A DNA stretch of 64,000 nucleotides from DASVEE01 sp036380735 (lineage in GTDB: Bacteria; Acidobacteriota; Thermoanaerobaculia; Gp7-AA8), in contig DASVEE010000003.1 in NCBI GenBank assembly GCA_036380735.1, positions 18,772-82,771 on the forward strand, read 5' to 3'. The first letter of the stretch is position 1; each line of letters opens with the position of its first letter. Shown in pieces: positions 43,021 to 52,904 of the stretch. The notes beneath the pieces were generated by a model. That model was given only the letters and a program-made list of their open reading frames with translations, did not search any database and was not told the DNA's origin. A program made the translations under genes and the position numbers.

Positions 43021-43114
43021 CGATACCAGCCCCCTTCGCCCGGGAATCCGCTACTACACGTAGAAAACTTGCCCCGCTGCCGCACCCGAGGGAGTCTCAC
43101 CATCGAGGTGCAGC

Positions 43115-43360
43115 ATGAACAAGAAAATGAAGCGGATGATGCAAGAGATCCAACGGCGCGGCGGCATCGTGTACGTCAACGAAAACCTCCCCGAAGACCT
43201 CGCCGAGCGCTTCCTGGAAGAAGTGCTCGACTGCCCCGCCTGCGAAGACGACACCTGCGGCAACTCCCTCTTCGGAGGCCCGCCGATCGATTGGATCTAC
43301 GCCGGCAGCCACCCGGCCAACACCAGCAACCGGCGGGAACGCCGGCGGGCGGACCGATAG
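43115..43360 (+). CDS. Small Cys-containing protein, unknown
   Basis: An 81-residue protein. It starts with a basic helix (MNKKMKRMMQEIQRRGGIVY) and continues with an acidic helix (LPEDLAERFLEEVL). A three-Cys cluster, CPACEDDTCG (residues 40-49), could bind a metal. The tail is Arg-rich. No family is recognised. The TAG stop is part of the following repeat tract. Not obviously exported. Confidence 0.55.
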   Translation: MNKKMKRMMQEIQRRGGIVYVNENLPEDLAERFLEEVLDCPACEDDTCGNSLFGGPPIDWIYAGSHPANTSNRRERRRADR

Positions 43361-43425
43361 GACAAATAGGACCTATGGGACCGATAGGACAGATCTACCG
43401 GGTCCTATAGGTCCTATTCGTCCCA
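43357..43425. repeat. 9-bp repeats in inverted orientation (hairpin) between convergent genes
   Basis: GGAC-type units (43360-43392, with the stop codon of the preceding gene in the first unit) are followed by GTCC-type units (43402-43425). The arms are complementary over about 24 bp. Confidence 0.75.
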
Positions 43426-43495
43426 CGAATCCCGGCCGGCGTCGCCCAGCCTGCTACCGGTTCACCCGACGTTTGCCGTCAGCACCGGGGCCGCC

Positions 43496-43885
43496 CTAAA
43501 CGCGCTCGATCCACTGCCGCAGAATCGCCGTCATCGCCGCGCTGCGTTGCCGCACCTCATCCGCATCGCGGAACGTTACCGTTGCCCGATCCGGCGCCAG
43601 CCATGTGAGCAGCGACTCCGGGTCGTCGATCGTCACTCCCGCCACATCGGCGCGCTTCTTCGCCCCGAAGTGCAGAATGAGCTGCACCTTGTCGCGCGCA
43701 CGCAGGTGGAAGGTCGCGAAATCCTCCGACGTCCGAAAGCTCGGCGCGTTCCACTTGATCCCCTCACCGATTCTCCGGTCGGCCGCAAGGATCGTTTCCC
43801 GCAACGCCACGATCGCCTCTTTGTGAGGGTGGTCCAGCTCAGCAAGAAAAGCGTCGACGTCCGCAGCAACAGCACGTTTCACCAC
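43496..43885 (-). CDS. DUF1801-family protein
   Basis: A 129-residue protein with the DUF1801 (YdhG-like) pattern: VDAFLAELDHPHKEAIVALRETIL, then GEGIKWNAPSFRTSEDFATFHLR and QLILHFGAKK. Members form a small alpha/beta cytoplasmic fold of unknown function, sometimes related to iron or frataxin-like proteins. It lies 15 bp downstream of the crystallin-J1-annotated gene on the same strand and is probably in the same transcript. Confidence 0.8.
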   Translation of the reverse strand: MVKRAVAADVDAFLAELDHPHKEAIVALRETILAADRRIGEGIKWNAPSFRTSEDFATFHLRARDKVQLILHFGAKKRADVAGVTIDDPESLLTWLAPDRATVTFRDADEVRQRSAAMTAILRQWIERV

Positions 43886-43900
43886 GCGCGCATCCTCTCA

Positions 43901-44257
43901 TCACTCCGCGACAAACGCTGCAATCACCTCGATCGTGCCCACGATCTGATCGTTCAGCTCCTCGAGCTCCTCGGCCGGGATCCACCACTCCGTGTGATGC
44001 GACGCGCCGACACACTGCACGGCGTAGCGCGACATGAAGGACGTGCGCACGCGAAAGCGCGTCACGTAGCCTGCTCCGCTCTCCACCACGTTCCACTTCG
44101 AAGCGATCTCGGTCGCGTACTCTTCGTTCGTCACCGGATAGAAGATCGGCTGCTCCGGCAGCCGCGGGGGCCAGCGCCGCCAGCCACTCGCTTCCAGCAG
44201 CTCCAGCTCGCGAGGTCCAACCGGGCGATAAAGCGTCGTCGTCTGGTCGTCGTCCAC
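43901..44257 (-). CDS. ADP-ribosylation/crystallin J1-type small protein
   Basis: A 118-residue protein from GTG at 44257. TTTLYRPVGPRELELLEASGWRRWPPRLPEQPIFYPVTNEEYA is the conserved start of a widespread small family usually annotated 'ADP-ribosylation/crystallin J1'. A second conserved block is ASHHTEWWIPAEELEELNDQIVG. The annotation is historical and no enzymatic activity is established. It is divergent from the FG-GAP-like protein gene and upstream of the DUF1801 gene. Confidence 0.8.
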   Translation of the reverse strand: MDDDQTTTLYRPVGPRELELLEASGWRRWPPRLPEQPIFYPVTNEEYATEIASKWNVVESGAGYVTRFRVRTSFMSRYAVQCVGASHHTEWWIPAEELEELNDQIVGTIEVIAAFVAE

Positions 44258-44354
44258 GCGGCCATTATCGCCGCCACATTCCCACCACAATCCCTCCCTC
44301 ACCTTTCCTCGCATCCGCCGCCCCCTTGCCGTGGCACGCCGTTTTACTCTGCCC

Positions 44355-45086
44355 ATGCACACGGACGCCCCCTCCTCCTACCGCCTCGAGCGCTGGCTCG
44401 CTCTCCTTCTCGGGTTGCTCTTCTTCCTTCCCATCGTCGCGAACGCCGACGACCTTCTCGCCACCGGCAGCTATCACGGAGAGGAAGTGCCGCACGTCTC
44501 CGGCGAGTCGTTCCTCGCCATGGTCGAGCACGAGGACGGCCCCATCACGCTTCAGCCCGTGCGCATCCGCGTCACGCGCGAGCACGACCCTATCTCCGAC
44601 CACGGCAAACAAGAGCAAACCGGCAAGCGCGTCGACGTCAAAGGCTTCGAAGGCATGCTCCTCCGCGGCACGGCGCTCCAGCCCGGCCGCGTCACCAGCG
44701 CCAAACCCGACTGCGCCGACATCGATATCTACACCAACCAGACCTTCGTCCTCGGCGACACCCGATACACGCTCCGCTTCCGCTGCGGGGCGATCCGAGG
44801 CCCTGGCCGCAGAGCCGACTGCCGCCTGATGCTCGAAGCCAGCGGAGTCACCCAGGAGCTCGCGGTGCGTGAAGCGTACGAGAATGGCTCCCCCAAACTG
44901 ACACTCCCCGAAACGGAACCGCACGTCTACTTCGCCGGCGATCTCGATGGCGACGGAAAGCTCGACCTCATCATCGACCTCCGCACCACCGTCAACGAAT
45001 GGCGCCCGACCCTCTTCCTCTCCACCGCCGCCAAGCCCGGAAAGCTCGTCGGCCAGACGGCCGTGTTCTCGTCCGTCGGCTGCTGA
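44355..45086 (+). CDS. Secreted protein with one calcium-binding-like loop
   Basis: A 243-residue exported protein. The signal or anchor is RWLALLLGLLFFLPIVANA (residues 12-30). The mature part is beta-rich with Cys pairs (KPDCADIDIYT, RFRCGAIRG, ADCRLML). Near the C terminus is AGDLDGDGKLDLIIDL, a DxDxDG loop as in FG-GAP or dockerin-like proteins, which suggests Ca2+ binding. No family is recognised for the rest. It is followed 48 bp later by an OB-fold protein, possibly in the same transcript. Confidence 0.65.
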   Translation: MHTDAPSSYRLERWLALLLGLLFFLPIVANADDLLATGSYHGEEVPHVSGESFLAMVEHEDGPITLQPVRIRVTREHDPISDHGKQEQTGKRVDVKGFEGMLLRGTALQPGRVTSAKPDCADIDIYTNQTFVLGDTRYTLRFRCGAIRGPGRRADCRLMLEASGVTQELAVREAYENGSPKLTLPETEPHVYFAGDLDGDGKLDLIIDLRTTVNEWRPTLFLSTAAKPGKLVGQTAVFSSVGC

Positions 45087-45133
45087 CGTTCGCTACGTTA
45101 TCCTCACCTGCATCAATCCGTCGGAGTGATCCT

Positions 45134-45781
45134 GTGAGGCCAACCTTGACCCGTCTCCTGCTTCTCCTCTCCTTCGTCCTCCCCGTCGCTGCGCTTCAAG
45201 CAGCGACGCCAACACTCCTCCCCATCGCCGCCGCACGCCAGCAGCCGCAGGGCACGATGGTGACCGTGCTCGGCCTCGTGACAGTCCCTTCCGGCGCCTT
45301 CAGTTCGTCGAGCGACGACCAGGGCTTCGCCATTCAGGACCAGACGGGCGGCATCTGGATCAGCGTGAAGAAGAACCCCCGCCTCCGCCTCGGCCAGCGC
45401 GTCCGAGTCACCGGCACCCTCGGCACGAGCGCCGGCAAACTGCAACTCGTCCCCACATCCAACAGCGGAGTCGAGCCACTCCCCGGAACGCAACTCCGCG
45501 TCGCCACCGGCCAGGTAGGCGCCGCGACGCTCGGCTTCGTCATCACCATCGAAGGGACTGTTACCGATCAAGGCGTAGTCGAAGACAAACCGTACGGCTA
45601 CAAAGTCTTCCTCGACGACGGCAGCGGCATCGCGCAGGTCTACCTCAACCGCACCACCGACATCGACCCCCACGCGCCGCACTTCAAGCCCGGCCGCAAA
45701 CTCCGCGTCACCGGCTTCGGCAACCAGTCGACACCGCGTACGAAGTCGATCCGCGCTCGAGGAAAGACATCGTGGCGCTGA
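45134..45781 (+). CDS. Secreted OB-fold protein
   Basis: A 215-residue protein from GTG at 45134. The signal peptide is LTRLLLLLSFVLPVAALQA. Two OB-fold-like modules follow: residues 25-105 (QQPQGTMVTVLGLVTVPSGA, FAIQDQTGGIWISVKK, LRLGQRVRVTGTL) and residues 125-205 (GFVITIEGTVTDQGVVEDK, FLDDGSGIAQVYLN, FKPGRKLRVTGFG). Such periplasmic or extracellular OB modules resemble the YhcR/OBF type found with secreted nucleases and may bind nucleic acids or oligosaccharides. No nuclease domain is attached. Confidence 0.7.
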   Translation: MRPTLTRLLLLLSFVLPVAALQAATPTLLPIAAARQQPQGTMVTVLGLVTVPSGAFSSSSDDQGFAIQDQTGGIWISVKKNPRLRLGQRVRVTGTLGTSAGKLQLVPTSNSGVEPLPGTQLRVATGQVGAATLGFVITIEGTVTDQGVVEDKPYGYKVFLDDGSGIAQVYLNRTTDIDPHAPHFKPGRKLRVTGFGNQSTPRTKSIRARGKTSWR

Positions 45782-46089
45782 AGTGATCGCGCCACCACCA
45801 GACACGATCATCCCTCTCGCCTGAAGAGTCGACGCGCAGGCGCGATAGGTCCATCCGTCCTATCCGTCCCATCGCTCCCCCTGCAGTTCACACCCTCCTC
45901 CCCTGACATTCGTCACTACGTTCCGTGCAGCCCCGGCACCACATTGCCGGTCAACATCAGTACGCAGCCAGAACGCGACGCAGAGGGACCAATCTGGACG
46001 GAGCTCCCGGGCCTCATCCCTTCAGCGTTCTGCCTTGCTGCAGTGTTCAACCTCGTCCCTCTGCGAAGGTCAACTCCCGGATCTCAGCT
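45782..46089. other. Intergenic region, 308 bp, with a 9-bp repeat tract
   Basis: It contains a GTCC-type tract at 45848-45880 (GTCCATCC, GTCCTATCC, GTCCCATCG). The remainder is the presumed leader of the large secreted protein gene. I see no ORF or RNA feature I can support. Confidence 0.6.
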
Positions 46090-49000
46090 ATGAAACATCT
46101 GCGTTTGACCGCGCTTTGTGCGCTATTCCTCTGCTCTTTCTCTCCTCTTTTCGCCGAGTACGTGCCGCGCTGGGCATCGACGTACGACCCCTCTTCCAAC
46201 GTCCCGTCCCAGAGCACGAAAGCCGGGCGGCTCCTTGCTGACGGCTCGTTCATGCTCGTCGCGACCGAAGGCAACGCCTGCACCGTCGTGCGCTTCGATG
46301 CGAACGGCACGGTGCTGACCAAGGCCTCGTTCACGCCGCCTGAGCCTCCCCGCGCCTACCAGCTCTCTCCCTTCGGCGAGGTCTACGTGCTCGGCAACGA
46401 CTCCGTGATGAAGTACGACGGCGTGACCGGCGCCGCCGCCTGGCCCGCCGCTGCCGGCTTCCCCAATCCCGAGCTCTCCGGCAGGTTCAAGCTCATCCTC
46501 GATCCCTTCGGCAACGCCATCGTGGCGTGGCACGACGGCAACCTCCTCGCCGGCCGAAAGCTCAGCGGCGTCGATGGCAGCATCCTCTGGACGAGCACCC
46601 TCGCTACCGCCTCTCTCGTGACCTCCTGGAGCGTGGCCACCGATTCCTTCGGCAACGCGTTCCTCACCTCCACGGTCGTCGGCGTTGCTCCCCATGTCCT
46701 GACCATGAAGCTGCAGGCGAGCGATGGCACCCTGCTCTGGTGGACGAAGTACGACCGCGGCAACGACGACCGGCCGCTGATTCTCTCGGTCGACGCTGCC
46801 GATGACGTCTACCTCGCCGGCACCGTTGGCACGCCCTCCACCGACATCGCCATCGTCAAGTACCGCGGAGCGAGCGGTGCGGAGCTATGGCGTACGACCT
46901 CCGCCGGGCCGCTGGCTTCATCTGATACGCCGGTGGCCGTGACGTTCGACGCCGAGCAGAATCTCGTCATCGCCGGCACATACGTGAACGGCAGCTACAC
47001 CGACATGCAGTTCCTGAAGTACACGCCCGCCGGCATGCGCGCAATGCACGCCACGGTATCCGGCCTGCGCGATGACGCGATCGCCGCGATCGCCGTCGAC
47101 GGCTTCGGCGACATCCTCTACGCCGGCACGAGCGGCGGCGGTCCTTCCGATACCGATCTGGTCGCCGGCCGCATCAACGGCCGCACCGGCGCAGCCATGT
47201 GGTCGCAGACGTACGGCCGCACCACCGGGCAGCACGACTCCGCCGCCGCACTGGCCGTTCTTCCCTCTGGCGATGTGCTGCTCGGCGGCACCTCGTACGG
47301 CACCACCACGCGCGAAGACATCACGTTCCTCCGTCATGCCGGCGCCAGCGGGGCGCGCCTGGCCACGGCGTTCGTGGATGGCAATGGCGCGCAAACGCAC
47401 AGCGCTTCGATCATGGCCGCGGGCTCGGCGAACGAGCTGTATGTGGCCGGCGGCAACAGCCGGCAGAAGTTCGATCTCGCCACCGGCGCCGGCCTGGCCT
47501 CCAGCATGACGACCACCAACCTTCCCGGCGGCATCGCCGTCGACGGCGCCGGGAACCAGTACGACTTCACCACGCAGTTCGGCACAGCCACCGACTACTC
47601 GCTGGCCAAACGCTCCGCCACCGGCACGCTGCTCTGGCAGAGGACGTGGGGCGCCACCTCGAGCAGCAGCGAGCTCGCCATCACCATGACGCTCGACAGC
47701 GCGGCGAATCCAATCGTCACCGGCACGTCGGCAGGCTCCTTCGGCGGCTCCGCCATCGTCACGACGAAGTTCAACGCCGCCGGCACGCAGCAATGGATGC
47801 ACACCTTCACCGGCACGGCCGGTGGCAACAACGACCGCCCGGTCGCCGTGGTGACGAATGCCGCCGGTGACGTCTTCGTCGCCGGAACGGTGAGCAACAG
47901 CGGCACCGCGAACGATCTGGTGGTCCTCAAGATCGACGGGGTGAACGGCGGCCCGCTGTGGGCCACCACGATCAACGGCGCTCCTTCCGGCGTATCCGAC
48001 GATGCCGCCTTCGCCCTCGCTCTCGACCCCGCGGGCAATCCCGTCGTCACCGGCCGGTTCGGCAGCGGCACCACATCCGACTTCGGTGCCGTCAAACTGA
48101 ACGCCTCCACCGGAGCAATTCTATGGAACACGGCTGTGCCCACTCCCGGCGTCGGAGATGAGCCGCGCGCCATTGCCATCGACACCAACGGCGACGTCGT
48201 CCTCCTCGGCACCACGAACCTCGGCGCGTCCAGCGATCTCTTCACCGTCAAGCTCGCCGGCGCCGACGGCATCCCGCTCTGGATGGTGCCGTACGACGGC
48301 GGCTTCGGCGCCGACCACGGCGTCGCCCTCCGCATCACCTCCTCCAACGAGATCGTCGTCCTCGGCACCGTCGCACACGCAGCGCCGGCGTGGACCGACC
48401 TGGCGCTGATCCGCTACACACCCAAAGGCTCGATCGCGACGGGGCCGCTCTTCTACGACAGCGGCAGCGCCGATAGTGCTGTGGGTCTCCTGCTCCTCCC
48501 GGGCAACGACCCGCTGATCCTCGGTCGCAACAACGATCGCGTGCTCCTCGTCCGCTACTCCGAGAAGCTCGGAATCGAGACGCTGCGCCTCGCCCCGGCG
48601 TACTCGGGCCTCCCCTACCAGGGCAGCATCGTGGCAAAGAACGGGACGCCGCCGTACCACTTCAGCATCAGCTCCGGCTTCCTGCCTCCCGGCTTGATGC
48701 TCCATCCATCGAGCGGTGCGATCACCGGCACCGCGTCGATCGCCGGCGCGCCGTTCACCGTCCGCGCTCGCGTGACCGACGCCGCGTTCAACGTGGTGGA
48801 ACGTGATTTTCGCATCGACGGCTTCAGCGGCTCGCCAATCCTTCCGTTACTCGCCACGGCCGACCCGGTGTGCGGCAGCGCCACGACGTTGTCCGCGCCC
48901 GAGCCGTGGACCAGCCACCGCTGGCTGCCGAACGGCGAGACTACGCCTTCCATCTCCCCGCTCCCGCTCCATCCAACCCTCTTCGGCGTCCAGGTCGAGA

Positions 49001-50610
49001 GCGGCATCGCCACGGCTCGCGGTGCACGCCACGTCAACGTCGTGCAACCGCTGACGGCGGCGACCATCTCGCTGGCCGGATCGGCCGTGCTGTGCGGCAC
49101 CCCGACCGGAGGCACGGCCACTCTCGCCACGATGGGCGGCGGCACCACGGCACAACAATGGGGCTACCGCACCGCGCCCGGAGGAGCGATCACGCCGTTG
49201 GCCGGCAAAACCGCGCTCTCGTACGTCATCACCGCCTCCGACTTTCCCGGCAGCGGCACGTACTTTCTCGTGGCCACTGTCACCCCGTATTGCGGCGCAC
49301 CGGTGACGACCGACGAGATCGCCGTCACGATCAGCAGCATCACCACGCCGCGGTGGCTGACCGCGAGCGCCACCGCGAACAACGAGATCACCCTCACATG
49401 GTCGTCGAGCGGCGCCGTCGATCACTTCATCATCTATCGTTCATCGGGTCTCTGCCCCGGCAACACCTTCACGAAGATCGGGGAGAGCACCGGCGAGTCG
49501 TTCATCGACACGACGGTCACCGGCGGCCAGTTGTACTCCTACAAGGTGACGGCCGTCAGCACCGGCCCGTCGTGCGAGACCTCGTTCTCCAACTGCGCCG
49601 GCGCAACGGCGTCAGGCACGTGCGTGCTGCCGCCGTCCTTTACGGGCGCCACGATGGCCACGCCGAACGGGTGCAGCCTCCTGGTCCAGTGGCCGGCCGC
49701 CACGAGCCGCTGCCCGCTCGCCCGTTGGGTGGTCTACAACGTCTACCGTTCGACCACGCCGACCTTCACGCCCTCGGCGTCGAATCGCGTCGCCTCCTGC
49801 CTCATCGCCAACTCGTACGAAGACCACGCCATCACCCTCGGCACCACCTACTACTACATCGTGCGCGCGGAGGATGCGACCACCGGCGGCAGCGGTCCGT
49901 GTCACGGCGGGAACGAGGACACGAACCTCCTGCGCGTGAACACCATCACCAACGGCGCGACGCAAACTGTCACGCTCTTCGCCGACGCCTTCGAAGCGCC
50001 GAACCGCCCGGGAAGCACGCCCGACGCGTATTGGGTGGAGCAAACGGAGCTCGGTGCCGAGCAGCTCTCGCTCAGCCACTGCACCTCGGCGTCGGGCGAC
50101 ACCAGCTACAAGTGGGGCAGCACGCTCTCGAGCTGTTCCGGCGGCTACGACGCAAACGTGCGCAACCATCTGCTGCTCGGCGGCGACGGATCCGTCTCGT
50201 CGTCGATCAACGGCCTCACCATCCCGCCGCTCGCGTTGAGCGCGACGCTCGCGTTCCAGCACTATTACCGCACGGAACTCCTCGTCGACGGCGTTGCGCT
50301 CTACTACTCCACGACGGGACCTAACGGCCCTTTCCTGCTGGTGAACGACGCGCCGGCGACGGGCCGTCCGTACATCAGCTCCGGTGGTTACAACGGCACG
50401 ATCAGCTCCGACGGACGCCGCCGCGGCTGGAGCGGCACCCAGAACTGGACGCCGGTCCTCGTCACCATCAACGGCATGGCCGGCCAGACCGTCTGGTTCC
50501 GCTGGCGCTTCGCCTCCAACGCCCTCGGCACCGCCGAAGGCTACTACCTCGACGACGTGACGCTCACCGCCACGATGCCTGTCACCTGTCCGGCGGCCCC
50601 GGGGCAATGA
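46090..50610 (+). CDS. Large secreted beta-propeller / Ig / FN3 / MAM-like protein
   Basis: A 1506-residue exported protein with signal peptide MKHLRLTALCALFLCSFSPLFA. Residues 30-800 contain many repeats of the type 'A-x-D-x-x-GN-x-x-V-x-G-T' (SBBP/PQQ-like propeller blades). About 835-910 is a putative Ig domain (GLPYQGSIVAKNGTPPYHFS, SGAITGT). About 1090-1180 is FN3-like. Residues 1310-1500 resemble a MAM/jelly-roll domain ending in YYLDDVTLTA, as in choice-of-anchor-J proteins. No sorting signal is seen at the C terminus. It is probably a cell-surface or extracellular adhesin-like protein; no catalytic site is visible. Confidence 0.8.
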   Translation: MKHLRLTALCALFLCSFSPLFAEYVPRWASTYDPSSNVPSQSTKAGRLLADGSFMLVATEGNACTVVRFDANGTVLTKASFTPPEPPRAYQLSPFGEVYVLGNDSVMKYDGVTGAAAWPAAAGFPNPELSGRFKLILDPFGNAIVAWHDGNLLAGRKLSGVDGSILWTSTLATASLVTSWSVATDSFGNAFLTSTVVGVAPHVLTMKLQASDGTLLWWTKYDRGNDDRPLILSVDAADDVYLAGTVGTPSTDIAIVKYRGASGAELWRTTSAGPLASSDTPVAVTFDAEQNLVIAGTYVNGSYTDMQFLKYTPAGMRAMHATVSGLRDDAIAAIAVDGFGDILYAGTSGGGPSDTDLVAGRINGRTGAAMWSQTYGRTTGQHDSAAALAVLPSGDVLLGGTSYGTTTREDITFLRHAGASGARLATAFVDGNGAQTHSASIMAAGSANELYVAGGNSRQKFDLATGAGLASSMTTTNLPGGIAVDGAGNQYDFTTQFGTATDYSLAKRSATGTLLWQRTWGATSSSSELAITMTLDSAANPIVTGTSAGSFGGSAIVTTKFNAAGTQQWMHTFTGTAGGNNDRPVAVVTNAAGDVFVAGTVSNSGTANDLVVLKIDGVNGGPLWATTINGAPSGVSDDAAFALALDPAGNPVVTGRFGSGTTSDFGAVKLNASTGAILWNTAVPTPGVGDEPRAIAIDTNGDVVLLGTTNLGASSDLFTVKLAGADGIPLWMVPYDGGFGADHGVALRITSSNEIVVLGTVAHAAPAWTDLALIRYTPKGSIATGPLFYDSGSADSAVGLLLLPGNDPLILGRNNDRVLLVRYSEKLGIETLRLAPAYSGLPYQGSIVAKNGTPPYHFSISSGFLPPGLMLHPSSGAITGTASIAGAPFTVRARVTDAAFNVVERDFRIDGFSGSPILPLLATADPVCGSATTLSAPEPWTSHRWLPNGETTPSISPLPLHPTLFGVQVESGIATARGARHVNVVQPLTAATISLAGSAVLCGTPTGGTATLATMGGGTTAQQWGYRTAPGGAITPLAGKTALSYVITASDFPGSGTYFLVATVTPYCGAPVTTDEIAVTISSITTPRWLTASATANNEITLTWSSSGAVDHFIIYRSSGLCPGNTFTKIGESTGESFIDTTVTGGQLYSYKVTAVSTGPSCETSFSNCAGATASGTCVLPPSFTGATMATPNGCSLLVQWPAATSRCPLARWVVYNVYRSTTPTFTPSASNRVASCLIANSYEDHAITLGTTYYYIVRAEDATTGGSGPCHGGNEDTNLLRVNTITNGATQTVTLFADAFEAPNRPGSTPDAYWVEQTELGAEQLSLSHCTSASGDTSYKWGSTLSSCSGGYDANVRNHLLLGGDGSVSSSINGLTIPPLALSATLAFQHYYRTELLVDGVALYYSTTGPNGPFLLVNDAPATGRPYISSGGYNGTISSDGRRRGWSGTQNWTPVLVTINGMAGQTVWFRWRFASNALGTAEGYYLDDVTLTATMPVTCPAAPGQ

Positions 50611-50656
50611 GCCATTCAGCGCGACCAACACCACAACTCACAATCAGGAGATCAAG

Positions 50657-51169
50657 ATGAAACGGTTGCTCTATGTTGCTTCGTTGTTCCTTCTTTTGAA
50701 TTCCTCCGGCTGCCTCGCCTACGCCGCCTGGGCGGCGGGGAATCGACCGCCGGCCGACAATAGCCACGATCAGGTCCTTGCCAAGGAGAAGAGCCGGTGG
50801 GCATACGCCGCGGCAAAAGACACAGCATCGCTCGGCGCAATGATGGGCCCCGGCAACCACTCCTTCACCGCTGTCACCGTCACGGGCGCCACACTCGTCC
50901 AGCGTCAATATCTGGCGGGCATCGCGTCGACCGATCTGAAGTCTCACGAGATCTCCGACGTCACTTGGAGCGGCGGACTGAACACCGTCCGGTTGCTGAC
51001 CTACGTGGCGCGGACCGTGGCCACCGTCGACGGCCGCGACGTCAGCTCCACGATGCGCGTGACCGCGTTGTGGGTGAAGCACGAGGGCGAGTGGTGGAAC
51101 TGCTTCTACCAGGAGACCCTGCTCGAGCGAGACGGCCGGCGCCTCGTAGAACCGCACACGCGCAACTAA
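50657..51169 (+). CDS. Small lipoprotein, SnoaL/DUF4440-like
   Basis: A 170-residue protein. Lipobox SSGC follows MKRLLYVASLFLLLN. Residues 35-165 look like an NTF2-type cone fold (EKSRWAYAAAKDTASLGAMM, ISDVTWSGGLNTVRLLTYVARTV, TALWVKHEGEWWNCFYQETLL), with the W-x-x-x-x-Y-Q-x-T ending common in DUF4440/SnoaL-like proteins. It is probably periplasmic with unknown ligand. It lies 46 bp after the large secreted protein gene and may be in its operon. Confidence 0.65.
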   Translation: MKRLLYVASLFLLLNSSGCLAYAAWAAGNRPPADNSHDQVLAKEKSRWAYAAAKDTASLGAMMGPGNHSFTAVTVTGATLVQRQYLAGIASTDLKSHEISDVTWSGGLNTVRLLTYVARTVATVDGRDVSSTMRVTALWVKHEGEWWNCFYQETLLERDGRRLVEPHTRN

Positions 51170-51278
51170 TGAGCGCAAGTCGAGCCGGCGGCGGTGCTCA
51201 CACGGCCGCCGGCTCCCGTTCGGTGCATTTCGTCTTCGCAGGCGAACGGCAAGTTCACGCCATCCCTTCAAATGACGC

Positions 51279-52904
51279 TCATTGATAGCGCGCGGTGATG
51301 GTGAACGTGGAGGCGGAATACCCACGGACACCGATCCACCACTGGCCTGCTGCCGGACTGCTGTGCGAGCACGATTCGTTGGACGTTGATTTGAAGGGGC
51401 GGCAAGTGTAGGCCGATGAGGTCGGCTTCGACCCGGAGCGCGTGTAGAGATCCGCGTCGCCGGTGCCACTGATGGTCACATCCAGCCGGCTGCGTCCCGC
51501 GGGCACGTCGATACGGAAGTATCGCCACGCGCCCGAAGCCACTGTCTGCCCCGTCAACGTCTGTCCATTGCTCAGGACTGGGTCGGTTGAAGGCGGAGGC
51601 GGCGCGACGCACGAGGCAGTGAAGTTCCGCGACGTCGCGTTGGGCCCGATTGAGACTGTCATCGTGACCGGAGCGAACGTGCAGTTCGCCTTCGCCGGAC
51701 GCAGCGTGTAGGTGCCCGCGGGGAGATTGCTGAAGGTGTATGTGCCCGAGGCGTTTGCTGTCGCCGCGTGGCTCGCGTTTCCGCCCGTAGCGGCGATTGC
51801 CGCTCCCGGCGTTCCTGCCGAGCCACTGATCGAGAACGTGGCCGCCGTTACCGTCGCTACGATCGAGTACGTCGCCGGATTGTCGCCATAGATGCCGATC
51901 CACCAGGTGCCTGCCGCTGGATTGTTCTGCGTGCAGGATTCATCGCTGTGGGTTTGATACGGCCGGCAGGCGTAGGTATTCGCCGTTGGCTTCGTGCCCT
52001 GACGCGTATAGAGATCGGCGTCGCCGCTGCCGGAAACCGCGACGCGCAGCGAGGACGCACCCGCCGGGACGTCGATCCAGTAGTACCTCCATTCGCGGAG
52101 ACGAACCTGCTGTCCGCTCTGGGACTGACCGCTGGTCAGCCGGACGTCGGGAGGCGGTGGCGGCGTCTGGTTCACGCAACTGACGATTTCCGCCGCTGCA
52201 CAGAGCGAGTACACCGCGAAGATCGCGCACGATACGACACCGCCGGCCGCGCAGGAGATCCCATGTCCCGTCGCCATCACGAGCGACTTTGTCGTTGCCG
52301 GCAGGCTGCACAGCGCCGCCACGATGCCGGAGAACTGAGTCAGATTGCTGATGCCCAACGATTGGAGGAAGCAGCCCTGCACCGCATCCCAGCTCCATGC
52401 GTCTACTCCGACGCGAAACAGAGCCGCGGCGACATTGGCCGGCTGCTCCGCGGCGGGTATCAGCGAGGCCTGCACCGTTTCTCCGGCGGCGATGAACCGG
52501 AGAGACGCATCGGCGAACTGATACTCGAAGTAAGGCTCGCCGTATTCGTTCTTCCCAAATGCGGTGACGAGGATCGGCGACGGCGCCTCCTCGACGGCAC
52601 CGCGCCGGTAGAGAAGAAACGCACGACCGGCTGCTTGCGCATCGGCCGCTTCGACCGGCGCGACGAATCCGCTGTAGTCGGCGACGTAGCGCACCTCGCT
52701 CTCGACCAACCGAAAGCCGGCCTCACCGATCCTGCCGCGCAGGGCGACCACTTCCTCCGTCGCGTTCAGTGCGGCCACCTGTGCCTGGTCCACCTCCGCC
52801 GCCGTCAGAAATGCCGCCGTCGCCATTCCGCCGCCATCCGCGGCGGATGCAGGAAGTGCGACGTACAGAAGAATCCCCAAAACCCCACGCAGACTCCACC
52901 TCAT
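51279..52904 (-). CDS. Secreted protein with two PPC domains and a Cys-rich hydrophobic segment
   Basis: A 541-residue exported protein (signal peptide residues 1-21). Residues 175-245 are hydrophobic with six Cys (178, 199, 218, 226, 235, 243) in an arrangement (GISCAAGGVVSCAIF, SLCAAAEIVSC) reminiscent of halocin C8-like domains; this link is tentative. Pre-peptidase C-terminal (PPC) domains lie at about 255-345 and 450-540 (WRYYWIDVPAGASSLRVAVS, SGDADLY, and WWIGI). A carboxypeptidase-regulatory-like domain lies between them. No peptidase domain is present, so the PPC domains probably serve secretion or binding. Confidence 0.75.
   Translation of the reverse strand: MRWSLRGVLGILLYVALPASAADGGGMATAAFLTAAEVDQAQVAALNATEEVVALRGRIGEAGFRLVESEVRYVADYSGFVAPVEAADAQAAGRAFLLYRRGAVEEAPSPILVTAFGKNEYGEPYFEYQFADASLRFIAAGETVQASLIPAAEQPANVAAALFRVGVDAWSWDAVQGCFLQSLGISNLTQFSGIVAALCSLPATTKSLVMATGHGISCAAGGVVSCAIFAVYSLCAAAEIVSCVNQTPPPPPDVRLTSGQSQSGQQVRLREWRYYWIDVPAGASSLRVAVSGSGDADLYTRQGTKPTANTYACRPYQTHSDESCTQNNPAAGTWWIGIYGDNPATYSIVATVTAATFSISGSAGTPGAAIAATGGNASHAATANASGTYTFSNLPAGTYTLRPAKANCTFAPVTMTVSIGPNATSRNFTASCVAPPPPSTDPVLSNGQTLTGQTVASGAWRYFRIDVPAGRSRLDVTISGTGDADLYTRSGSKPTSSAYTCRPFKSTSNESCSHSSPAAGQWWIGVRGYSASTFTITARYQ

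Noticed and set aside
48870..50324. Plus-strand frame overlapping the large propeller protein
   Set aside because: Arg/His-rich out-of-frame translation of a supported gene.
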